From Frankiales bacterium (GTDB taxonomy: Bacteria; Actinomycetota; Actinomycetes; Mycobacteriales; SCTD01): 12,871 nt of DNA. A program made the position numbers and the translations under genes. The notes under the pieces were generated by a model that did no database searches, was not told where the DNA came from, and saw nothing but the letters and a program-made list of their open reading frames with translations. Shown piece after piece: positions 1 to 7,500 of this stretch. Position 1 is the stretch's first letter. Each line of letters starts with the position of its first letter. The stretch spans positions 1-12,871 of the forward strand of contig JAODNB010000166.1 of NCBI GenBank assembly GCA_025464795.1. Direction: 5' to 3'.

Positions 1-228
1 GTGGCTGAAGAAGTGGTTGCTGAGCATCGCCTTGGAGCCCATGGCGTTGGCCATCCAGTCCCGCACGACCTCGCGGCCCTGCAGGGTCACCGCGCCGCCG
101 CCGTAGGCGACGGTCACGTCGTCGACCATCAGGTCCGTCATGGCGACGAAGTCCTTGGTGTCGAGGGCCGTGCCGTACTTGTACTTCACGGTCGTGATCG
201 CGTGGAAGTCATCCCATGAGGCGCTCAT
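1..228 (-). CDS. SnoaL/NTF2-like protein (N-terminal part)
   Basis: Only the first 76 residues are in the window; the gene continues past the left edge. The translation begins MSASWDDFHAITTVKYKYG, followed by an acidic helix, a VAYGGGAV strand and GREVVRDWMA. This is the pattern of SnoaL-like or nuclear transport factor 2-like cone-fold proteins, a family that includes ketosteroid isomerase and polyketide cyclases as well as many proteins of unknown role. The start is supported by an AGGAG ribosome site at 235-239, six bases upstream, and by an ATGA overlap with the stop codon of the dehydrogenase before it, so translation is probably coupled. Its place at the end of a dehydrogenase operon suggests an isomerase or hydratase step, but the fold does not give the reaction. 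The family call is fairly safe; the function is not. Confidence 0.75.
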   Translation of the reverse strand, partial: MSASWDDFHAITTVKYKYGTALDTKDFVAMTDLMVDDVTVAYGGGAVTLQGREVVRDWMANAMGSKAMLSNHFFSH

Positions 229-1175
229 ACATCACTCCTGATCCCGAGGTGCTCGGCGACGAGCTCGCGGTGGTCGGACGCCGTGCCCCAGTCCTTGCTC
301 AGCGACCAGGTGCGCTTGGCGAACAGGTGCAGGTCGTACTCGACGGTGTAGCCCATGGCACCGTGCGCCTGCAGGCAGACGCGGGACATCCGGTAGGCCG
401 CGTCGCTGGCGAGGGCCTTGGCCATGCTGACGTAGAGGTCGGCGTCGTCGTCCTGGTCGATGATCGCCTGGGCCGCCCGGAGCACGGCCGGCCACGCGAA
501 CTCGGTGCCGACGACCGCGTCGGCGAGAGGGTGCTTGATGGCCTGGAACGAGCCGATGGGCGCGCCGAACTGCTGACGGGTCTTCACGTAGCCGACGGTG
601 AGGTCGAGCTGCCGGCGGGCGAGGCCGAGCAGCAGCGCTGCCGTGCCCAGGGCGCCCCGTCGTTCGAAGAGCGCGACGTCGTCGTCCGACAGGCGGATCT
701 CGAGCGCCTCGCCCTCGAACGTCGCCAGCTGGCGCGAGCGGTCGACCGTCTCGGTCACCTCGCCGGCGCCCTTCGTCAGCTCGTAGAGGGTGCCGGAGAG
801 GTCGAGCACGTGCGTGCTGACCGCGGCGTGGGGCGTCGGCCCGTTGAGGGCCTGGACGGCCACGCGGGCGGAACCGTCCATCGGGAGCGGGGCGACCGCC
901 AGCGAGGTGAGCGTCTCGACGACCGGCCCCGGCACCCCGGCGTACCCGCACTCCTCGAGGGCCGCGACGAAGCCGAGCTCGTCGAGACCGAGGCCGCCGT
1001 TCTCCTCCGCGACCAGCAGCCCGGGCACGCCGAACTCGCCGAGCACCTTCCAGAGCTGGTCGCAGGGGTCGCCGTCCCAGGCGGAGCGGATGGTGGCCGG
1101 CGTGCACGCGGTGGCGAGCACCTCGCGCAGGCCCTCCTTGAGGGCTACGGCGTCGTCGGGGAGTCCGAAGTACAC
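225..1175 (-). CDS. Acyl-CoA dehydrogenase, small subunit of a heteromeric pair
   Basis: This 316-residue protein is shorter than a usual acyl-CoA dehydrogenase (about 380). The C-terminal helical domain is clear: GYVKTRQQFG near residues 195-204, QAIKH at 211-215, and LQAHGAMGYTVEYDLHLFAKR near 268-288, all of which help bind FAD in this family. The middle beta domain is reduced and lacks the usual WCxGxSEPGSGSD motif. Small, divergent subunits of this type occur in the alpha2-beta2 steroid dehydrogenases of mycobacteria (for example FadE27, FadE29, FadE33). A GTG start is chosen because GGAAG lies seven bases upstream and it falls four bases after the stop of the large subunit; the reading frame before it is shadow sequence. 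I infer that it pairs with the large subunit to desaturate a CoA thioester. An IpdE2 (FadE33)-like role is possible given the neighbouring KstR2/FadD3-like genes, but this is not shown. Confidence 0.85.
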   Translation of the reverse strand: MYFGLPDDAVALKEGLREVLATACTPATIRSAWDGDPCDQLWKVLGEFGVPGLLVAEENGGLGLDELGFVAALEECGYAGVPGPVVETLTSLAVAPLPMDGSARVAVQALNGPTPHAAVSTHVLDLSGTLYELTKGAGEVTETVDRSRQLATFEGEALEIRLSDDDVALFERRGALGTAALLLGLARRQLDLTVGYVKTRQQFGAPIGSFQAIKHPLADAVVGTEFAWPAVLRAAQAIIDQDDDADLYVSMAKALASDAAYRMSRVCLQAHGAMGYTVEYDLHLFAKRTWSLSKDWGTASDHRELVAEHLGIRSDV

Positions 1176-1179
1176 GCGA

Positions 1180-2304
1180 CTACTTCCGGGGCAGGCCGAG
1201 CAGGCGCTCGGAGACGATGTTGCGCTGCACCTCGTTGGTGCCGGCGTAGATCGGACCGGAGAGGCTGAACTGGAAGCCCTTGCTCCAGGGTCCCTCGAGC
1301 TCGGCGTCAGGGCCGAGCAGGTCGAGCGCCAGCTCGTGCAGCCGGATGTCGAGCTCGGACCAGTGGAGCTTGTTGAGCGACGACTCACCCGGCCGGCCAC
1401 GGCCGGCCCGCTCGTTCGTGACCTGCTGCAGCGTGAAGAGCCGGTAGGCCTCCGCGTCCATCCACGCCTGTGCCAGGCGCTGGACCTCGCCGTCGTCGGG
1501 CTCGCGGTCGGCGGCCAGCTCGAGCAGCCGGTCGACCGTGGCCGTGTAGCGGCCGGGGGAGCGCAGCGTCAGGCCTCGCTCGGAGCCGGTCGTGGCCATG
1601 GCGACCGACCAGCCCTTCCCGACGCCGCCGAGGACGGCGCTGTCGGGGACGAACGCGTCGTCGAAGAAGACCTCGGCGAAGCCCTCGTCGCCGTCGAGCC
1701 GGGCGAAGCCGCGGACCGTGACGCCGGGGGTGTCGAGCGGGACGAGGAAGTAGGTCAGGCCGTGGTGCCGCTCGGACTCCGGGTCGCTGCGGAAGAGCCC
1801 GAAAAGGTGGGTGCAGAACGCGCCGCGGGTCGTCCAGGTCTTCTGCCCGTTCAGCTTCCACCCGCCGTCGACCTTGTCGGCGCGGCTCTTCAGGCTGGCG
1901 AGGTCGGACCCGCTGCCCGGCTCGGACCAGCCCTGGCACCACAGGTCCTGAGCGCTGGCCATGCGCGGGAGCAGGGTGTCCTGCTGCTCCTGAGTGCCGA
2001 ACTCGAACAGCGTCGGGGCGAGCAGGAAGATGCCGTTCTGCGTCACGCGCTGCGGTCCGCCGGCGCGGTAGTACTCCTCCTCGAAGGCGATCCACTCCCA
2101 CACGCTGGCGCCCCGGCCGCCGTACTGCTCCGGCCAGCTCACGACGGCGTACCGCGCGTCGAACAGCGCCCGCTCCCACTCGAGGTGGAGGGCGAAGCCC
2201 TCCTGGGTGTCGCCGCTGGGCAGGCCGTGCGGGACGTTCTCCTCGAGCCAGTCGCGCGCCTCCGCGCGGAACTGCTGCTCCGCCTCGGTCTCCCTCAGAT
2301 CCAC
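1180..2304 (-). CDS. Acyl-CoA dehydrogenase, large subunit
   Basis: A full-length FAD-dependent acyl-CoA dehydrogenase of 374 residues. Visible signatures are WCQGWSEPGSGSD near 122-134, LNGQKTWTT near 151-159, and the C-terminal IYAGTNEVQRNIVSERLLGLP near 352-372. The residue at the MCAD-type catalytic position is alanine (YAGT), not glutamate. Glu242 in the TGSERG helix is the likely base, as in FadE26-like and isovaleryl-CoA-type enzymes; this assignment is inferred from motif position. It lies four bases ahead of the small subunit, which supports a heteromeric enzyme of the kind known in mycobacterial steroid breakdown (FadE26-27, FadE28-29, FadE30-33). It starts with GTG (GTG-GAT-CTG) after a weak TAGG ribosome site. 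A KstR2-type box immediately upstream makes repression by the adjacent TetR protein likely. An IpdE1-like role is possible but the substrate is unknown. Confidence 0.92.
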   Translation of the reverse strand: MDLRETEAEQQFRAEARDWLEENVPHGLPSGDTQEGFALHLEWERALFDARYAVVSWPEQYGGRGASVWEWIAFEEEYYRAGGPQRVTQNGIFLLAPTLFEFGTQEQQDTLLPRMASAQDLWCQGWSEPGSGSDLASLKSRADKVDGGWKLNGQKTWTTRGAFCTHLFGLFRSDPESERHHGLTYFLVPLDTPGVTVRGFARLDGDEGFAEVFFDDAFVPDSAVLGGVGKGWSVAMATTGSERGLTLRSPGRYTATVDRLLELAADREPDDGEVQRLAQAWMDAEAYRLFTLQQVTNERAGRGRPGESSLNKLHWSELDIRLHELALDLLGPDAELEGPWSKGFQFSLSGPIYAGTNEVQRNIVSERLLGLPRK

Positions 2305-2314
2305 AGCCGCAACC

Positions 2315-2334
2315 TACCAAGCAAGCGCTTGGTA
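2315..2334. promoter_or_regulatory. Probable KstR2-type operator in front of the dehydrogenase genes
   Basis: The 33-bp gap between the repressor stop and the dehydrogenase start holds a perfect inverted repeat, TACCAAGC-AAGC-GCTTGGTA. Within it, 2320-2333 reads AGCAAGCGCTTGGT and fits the KstR2 consensus AnCAAGnnCTTGnT exactly. On the minus strand the 14-mer ACCAAGCGCTTGCT is identical to the box at 2979-2992. The position just before the ribosome site suggests that bound repressor blocks the start of the dehydrogenase transcript. I could not place a convincing -35/-10 pair, which would have to lie in the end of the repressor gene. Confidence 0.8.
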
Positions 2335-2337
2335 TGG

Positions 2338-2931
2338 CTATCGGGCGATGCCGTCGACGAAGACCTTGACGAAGTCGGCGGCTAGCTCGTCGTAGCCGTA
2401 GGTCTTGGTCGGGACGAACCAGCGGGCGGTCAGCCAGAGGCCGTCGCGCAGCAGCGGGTAGATCACCTTGACGGGGACGTCGTCACGGAAGACGCCGGCT
2501 GCCGCGCCGCCCTCGAGCACCTGGATCCACGCCGACCGGACGGTGCGCGCGCCCTTCACGACGGCAGCGGACCCGTCGTCGGCCTGCAGGTAGCGGGCGT
2601 CGTTCTGGTAGATCTCCGTCGCGTGCGGGTGCTCTGCGCTGGTCGCGATCGACGCGCGCACCAGGCCGACGAGCTGCGCGTGCGGATCGGTCTCGGACGC
2701 GAGCACGGCGTCGTAGCGGGTGACGAGGTCCTCCATGAACGACGTGACGATGGCGTCGACGATCTCGTCCTTGGACGCGAAGTGGTGGTAGAGCGAGCCG
2801 GAGAGGATGCCCACGGCCTCGGCGATCTCGCGTACGGTCGTGGCCGCGACGCCCTGCTTGGCGAACAGGTCGGCCGCGCGCTCGAGGATGACCTCACGAC
2901 GATCGAGCGTGACAGGGTCAGTCGCCGCCAT
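2338..2931 (-). CDS. TetR-family repressor, KstR2-like
   Basis: A 197-residue TetR-family regulator. The N-terminal helix-turn-helix covers about residues 14-58, including TTVREIAEAVGILSGSLYHHFASK. The string ILSGSLYHHFASK and the C-terminal LLRDGLWLTARWFVP resemble what I recall of mycobacterial KstR2, the repressor of the steroid C/D-ring (HIP) regulon whose ligand is a HIP-CoA thioester. The start at 2931 is set by a strong AAAGGAGG site seven bases upstream; the longer open frame upstream would run through the operator and the ligase start. It is divergent from the ligase and is followed by the dehydrogenase pair after 33 bp, with a matching operator in each gap, so autoregulation and control of the whole module are likely. 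It may be a paralogue tuned to another CoA ester rather than KstR2 itself. Confidence 0.9.
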   Translation of the reverse strand: MAATDPVTLDRREVILERAADLFAKQGVAATTVREIAEAVGILSGSLYHHFASKDEIVDAIVTSFMEDLVTRYDAVLASETDPHAQLVGLVRASIATSAEHPHATEIYQNDARYLQADDGSAAVVKGARTVRSAWIQVLEGGAAAGVFRDDVPVKVIYPLLRDGLWLTARWFVPTKTYGYDELAADFVKVFVDGIAR

Positions 2932-2938
2932 CCCGAGG

Positions 2939-2946
2939 CCTCCTTT
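2939..2946 (-). promoter_or_regulatory. Strong ribosome binding site of the TetR gene
   Basis: On the minus strand this reads AAAGGAGG, seven bases before the ATG at 2931. It decides the repressor start against the longer upstream frame that opens near 3072. Confidence 0.8.
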
Positions 2947-2974
2947 GACCAGCAACGAGTCGCGATCGTATCTT
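2945..2974 (+). promoter_or_regulatory. Possible promoter of the acyl-CoA ligase gene
   Basis: TTGACC at 2945-2950 (five of six matches to the -35 consensus) and TATCTT at 2969-2974 (four of six matches to the -10) are separated by 18 bases. Transcription would then start near 2981, inside the operator at 2979-2992, so repressor binding would block initiation directly. The -35 overlaps the ribosome site of the divergent repressor gene. This is inferred from consensus only. Confidence 0.45.
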
Positions 2975-2978
2975 GCCA

Positions 2979-2992
2979 ACCAAGCGCTTGCT
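2979..2992. promoter_or_regulatory. Probable KstR2-type operator between repressor and ligase
   Basis: ACCAAGCGCTTGCT fits the KstR2 consensus AnCAAGnnCTTGnT exactly and has the perfect 10-bp palindrome CAAGCGCTTG at its core. The same 14-mer occurs on the minus strand at 2333-2320. It ends just before the AGAAGGGA ribosome site of the ligase and lies in the 73-bp gap between the divergent starts, so it can control both genes. Confidence 0.82.
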
Positions 2993-3004
2993 AGAAGGGA
3001 CGGC

Positions 3005-4498
3005 ATGGACACGATCCCCGCGGTGCTGCGTGCAGCGGCCGCAGCCACCCCCGACCGGGAGGCTGTTGTCACCCCCGAGGTCCGGCTGACCTTCGCCGAG
3101 CTGCTCGACCGCAGTCAGACCTTCTCACGCGCTGCCCTCGCCTCCGGCCTGCAGCCCGGCGACCGGGTCGCCATGTGGGGGCCGAACACCGCCGCCTGGG
3201 TCGTCGCGGGGCTCGGCCTGTCCAGCATCGGCGTGATCCTCGTGCCGGTGAACACCCGCTTCAAGGGCGAGGAGGCCCGTTACCTGCTCGACCGCACGAA
3301 GGTGTCAGCACTGTTCGTCGACGACGGCTTCCTCACCGAGCTCCTCGGCGCAGACCCCGTCCTGGCGCTGGGGAACCCGGACGTCCAGGTCATCCGCACC
3401 TCCCAGCTCGATGCCTTCCTGCAGGGCGCCTCCGAGGTCGAGGTGGACACCGTCGAGAAGGCGGCGGACGCGGTTCTCGAGTCCGATCCGAGCGACATCA
3501 TCTTCACGTCCGGCACGACCGGGAAGCCGAAGGGGGCCGTCGCCACCCACGGCCAGAGCATCGGCATCTTCCGCACCTGGGCGCTCACCGTCGGGCTGCG
3601 CGAGGGTGAGCGCATGCTCGTCATCGCGCCCTTCTTCCACACGTTCGGCTACAAGGCCGGGTTGCTCGCCTGCCTGCTGCAGAGAGCGACCTGCGTGCCG
3701 ATGAAGGTGTTCGACGTGGACGAGGCCGTGCGCACCATCATCGCCGAGAAGATCGACGTCATCCCCGGCCCGCCGACGGTCTACAGCTCACTGCTCGAGC
3801 ACCCCTCGCAGCTGCCGCCGATCCGACTGGCCGTCACCGGCGCAGCGGTCGTGCCGACTGCTCTCATCGCCCGCATGCGCCAGGAGCTGGGGTTCCAGGA
3901 GGTCATCACCGCGTACGGCTTGACGGAGTGCTGCGGCGTCGCAACAGCCTGCAGGCAAGGCGATCCGGACGAGATCATCTCGCTCACGAGCGGTCGTGCA
4001 GTCGACGGCGTCGAGGTCCGGGTGCTCGCCGAGACGGGCCAACCGGGCGAGGTCCTGGTCCGCGGTTACGGCGTCATGACCGGCTACTGGGACGACCCCG
4101 AGGCGACTGCAGAGGCGATCGACTCTGACGGCTGGCTGCACACCGGGGACATCGGGGTGATGGATGAGGCAGGGAACCTGCGCATCACCGACCGCCTCAA
4201 GGACATGTATGTCGTGGGTGGCTTCAACGCCTACCCCGCCGAGATCGAGCAGGTCCTCGTACGCCACGAAGGGGTGAGCGAGGCTGCGGTGATCGGAGTG
4301 CCGGACGAGCGGATGGGCGAGGTCGGGAAGGCGTTCGTCGTCCCTCGTACGGGGGCCGACGTGACTCCGGAGGCCGTGGTCGACTGGTGCCGCGAGCGCC
4401 TCGCGAACTACAAGGTGCCGCGCTACGTCGAGATCGTCGACTCACTGCCCAGGAACGCGACCGGCAAGGTGACGAAGAACGACCTGAGGAACCAGTGA
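3005..4498 (+). CDS. Acyl-CoA ligase (AMP-forming), FadD3-like
   Basis: A 497-residue member of the adenylate-forming (ANL) family, which activates a carboxylic acid with ATP and joins it to CoA. The P-loop FTSGTTGKPKG is at 167-177, YGLTE at 304-308, GWLHTGD at 376-382, the hinge region TDRLKDMYVVGGFNAYPAE near 395-413, and the C-terminal catalytic Lys488 in PRNATGK. The segments FFHTFGYKAGLLACL and IPGPPTVYSSLLEHP closely match my memory of FadD3, the HIP-CoA ligase of steroid degradation, which is about the same length and also lies near kstR2 in mycobacteria. The ATG at 3005 follows AGAAGGGA; the longer upstream frame runs through the operator and the repressor gene. Repression by the adjacent TetR protein is likely. 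A different bulky or cyclic acid substrate is possible, because the other HIP genes are not seen here. Confidence 0.93.
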   Translation: MDTIPAVLRAAAAATPDREAVVTPEVRLTFAELLDRSQTFSRAALASGLQPGDRVAMWGPNTAAWVVAGLGLSSIGVILVPVNTRFKGEEARYLLDRTKVSALFVDDGFLTELLGADPVLALGNPDVQVIRTSQLDAFLQGASEVEVDTVEKAADAVLESDPSDIIFTSGTTGKPKGAVATHGQSIGIFRTWALTVGLREGERMLVIAPFFHTFGYKAGLLACLLQRATCVPMKVFDVDEAVRTIIAEKIDVIPGPPTVYSSLLEHPSQLPPIRLAVTGAAVVPTALIARMRQELGFQEVITAYGLTECCGVATACRQGDPDEIISLTSGRAVDGVEVRVLAETGQPGEVLVRGYGVMTGYWDDPEATAEAIDSDGWLHTGDIGVMDEAGNLRITDRLKDMYVVGGFNAYPAEIEQVLVRHEGVSEAAVIGVPDERMGEVGKAFVVPRTGADVTPEAVVDWCRERLANYKVPRYVEIVDSLPRNATGKVTKNDLRNQ

Positions 4499-4520
4499 CG
4501 GCCGACCGCGTCGGCCGTCA
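4496..4520. terminator. Bidirectional terminator hairpin between convergent genes
   Basis: TGACGGCCGAC (4496-4506) and GTCGGCCGTCA (4510-4520) are perfect 11-bp complementary arms around a CGC loop. The hairpin is the same on both strands. Its left foot is the TGA stop of the ligase and its right foot is the TGA stop of the large minus-strand gene. No T-run follows on either side, so it is either a T-less actinobacterial terminator or a structure that protects the 3' ends. Confidence 0.7.
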
Positions 4521-7500
4521 GGCCCCGGCGCGTGGCCCGGGCACAGCGGCAACGGGAAGCGAGTCGAGAGGAACGGGCCGCATCCAGAGGTAGCCCTGGC
4601 CGAGGTCGCAGCCGAGGGCCCTGAGCACCTCCTGCTGCTCGACCTCCTCGACTCCCTCGGCGACGGCACGAAGTCCCAGCGCGTGTGCCATGTCGATGAC
4701 GCCCCGGACGATGGCCTTGTCCTCCTCGCTCTTGGCTACGCCGCGTACGAAGGACCGGTCGATCTTGAGGTAGTCCACCGGGAACCGCCGCAGGTAGCTC
4801 AGAGGCGAGTACCCGGTACCGAAGTCGTCGAGCGCCAGCTGCAGGCCCAGGCCCTTCAGCTCCTCGAGTCGGAGGATGGCTCCTTCGATGTCGGCCACCG
4901 TGGCCGTCTCCGTGATCTCGAGGACGAGCCGGTCGGGGGACAGCCCTGAGGTCGCGAGGACGTCGGCGACCACGTCCACGAGGTCGGGCTGCTGCAGCTG
5001 GCGTGCCGAGACGTTGACGCTCATGTGAGAGCCGCCGGCGAGCGACGCCGTGTCGCGGCACGCGGTTGTCAGGACCCACTGGCCGATCGAGGTGATCTGG
5101 CCGCTCTCCTCGGCGTGGTCGATGAACGCGGCCGGGGTGAGCAGTCCGCGCTCGGGGTGCTGCCAGCGGACCAGCGCCTCCACGCCGATGTGCGCTCCTG
5201 AGCTGATGTCGAGGATCGGCTGGTAGTGCACCCGGAACTCGTCGCGGACGAGCGCGTGCTCGATCTCGGTACGGGCGCGCGACCGCATCTCGGTGGCCAC
5301 CCGCATGGCCGGTTCGAAGACGTCGTAGCAGTGACTGCCTCGACCCTTGGCGGCATACATCGCCGCATCGGCTTCGGCCAGCAGCTGGTCCGGTGTCGTG
5401 TCCTTGGTCGTCGTGGCCGCAAGCCCGATGCTCGTGTGGATCACCACCTGGGCGTCGCCCAGGTTCACGGGTAGAGCGGTGGCCTCGCGGATGCGCTCGA
5501 CCACCCGCAACGCCTCGCTGACCGAGGTGTCCTCGAGCAGCACGGCGAACTCGTCGCCGCCGAAGCGCGCCACCGTGTCCTGCGGACGGACGCAGGCGCT
5601 GAGTCGGTCGGCGATGGTGCACAGCAGGTCGTCGCCCGCGCCGTGGCCCAGGCTGTCGTTGACGGCCTTGAAGTCGTCGAGGTCGAGGAAGCAGGTGACC
5701 ATCGGTCGTCCGTCGTCGGCGTCGAGAGCCCGCTGCGCGGTCTCGAGGAACATCGCGCGGTTCGGCAGCCCCGTGAGGCTGTCGTGCAGCGCCCGTTCTC
5801 TCAGCTCGTCCTCGAGGTGTCGACGGTCCGTCACGTCGCGGGTGTTGAGGACGAGGGCCGCCACGGTCGGATCCTCGAGCAGGTTGGTCACGGCGGTCTC
5901 CGCGAAGCGGTAGGAGCCATCCGCGTGCTGGAACCGGCACTCGATGCGGGTCTCCTGCGAGACGGCGGCCCGGTCGAGCGCCTCCGAGAACGCGGCGAGG
6001 TCGTCAGCGTGGACCCACTCCCTGATCGGGCGGCCCACCATCCCCGGTCCGGGAAGGTCGAACACCCGCGACGCTGCTGAGCTCTGGTAGCTGACGACCC
6101 CGTGCCGGTCGACCAGCGTGAGGACGTCACTGGAGTTCTGGGCCAGGGAGCGAAAGCGGGTCTCGGTGCCGGCGAGGTGCTCGAAGGCCGCACCTGCCAT
6201 GGTGGCGATGAAGGCTGCCAGCTGGACCTCTTCCTCACCGAACAGCTGCCCGATCTGGCGGTGCGTGACGTAGAAGAGGGATCGCGCTTCGCCGTGCACC
6301 AGGACAGGTGCCGCCAGGACGGAGCGGATGCCCGACAGGAGCAGGCTCTCGCTCTCGTCTGCGGTCGGGTCGCTCGCGACGACGGGGACACCGGCCTCCA
6401 GGGCGCGGCGCAGCAGGGTCCGACTGACGGAGTCGACGGACTCGCCGGACTCGGACACGAGCTCCTCGTCCCAGACCTGGGTCACGTTCACGAGGTGGCA
6501 GCGCTCCCCGCGCAGGAGCGCCAGCGCTGCGTCCCGGATCGCTCCGTCGACCGCCGCTATCGAGGGCGCGGCGGTGATGGTGCGACCGACCGAGAGCAGG
6601 GTCGTGAACCGGTCGAACAGTGACATGGTCGGCAGCGTCACGTCCTCGTGCTCCGGTGCGACGTCGGGCCTATCGAGGGCGCGCACAGCGGCGCGGGCAG
6701 CCACCAGGTCGTGACCAGGTGAGCCCCACGCGGCAGCAGCCTCAGCGAGGGCGAGGCGGGTGAGGGCCGCCTCGTACTTCGCCCCCTGCTCGAGGGCGAT
6801 CGCCAGGCTGCGCTCGAGGTGCTTGACGGCGCGCCGACGACGACCGCGCAACGAGGCGAGGAGCCCGGCCTCGCGCAGTGCGTGCGGGAGGTTGTTGCGA
6901 TAGCTGAACGACCAGAAGCGGGCCCGCCGAACCGCTCGGGCCGTCTGCCGCATCCGTCGGGCGCGGAGCTGGGGGTTGTGCGAGGGGGTGCTCTCGGCTC
7001 GTAGCCGGTGGGCTGTGGCGGCCCAGGCCGCGACCGGGGCGACGTACTCCTGGCGAAGGCCCGCGCGCTTGATGGTCGCGGTGGCATCGAGCAGGTGGCT
7101 CACTGCGCTGTCCAGGTCGTCCCTGGACAGCGCGTTCAGTCCCAGGGCGAGCTGCAGCTCGGTGGTGGTGCTGGCGTCCTCGCTGCCCGAGGCGAGCTCG
7201 TCGGTGATCAGCGCGACATCGACGCGACCGCACCGCGCGCGGGTCCAGACCGACAGCCCGACTCCTGCCGACGTCTGGTCGCCGATGGCCCGCGCTGCGG
7301 TGTAGACGCCCCGGGCGACCTCCGCCGACTCCTGGAGCTCGCCCTTGCGGTGCAGGCACATCGCGAGGTTCCAGCCTGCGGTGTTGCTCTCCCACCGGTC
7401 GCCGGTCTGCTCCAGCAGGCGCAGCGACTCCCGGCATGCCTCCTCGCCCTCGGCGAAGCGCGAAGCGGCGTAGAGCGTCACCCCGGCGAAGCCGAGGCTC

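Noticed and set aside
1176..1400. Extension of the small dehydrogenase subunit to a start near 1400
   Set aside because: The added residues are Ser/Arg/Thr-rich shadow sequence inside the large-subunit gene; GTG at 1175 with GGAAG upstream is better.
790..2385. A 531-codon open frame on the plus strand across both dehydrogenase genes
   Set aside because: It is antisense to two clear enzyme genes; its translation is low-complexity (Arg, Ala, Val, Glu, Gly) and has no family motif. Long antisense frames are expected at this G+C content.
2807..3004. Extension of the ligase upstream to 2807
   Set aside because: It would be antisense to the TetR gene and cover the operator; the family-like N-terminus starts at 3005.
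2932..3072. Extension of the TetR gene upstream to a start near 3072
   Set aside because: It would run through the operator and the ligase start, and the strong AAAGGAGG site points to 2931.
4423..5940. A 505-codon minus-strand frame overlapping the GGDEF-EAL part in another phase
   Set aside because: The translation is Arg/Pro/Gly-rich shadow sequence; the real domains are in the other frame.
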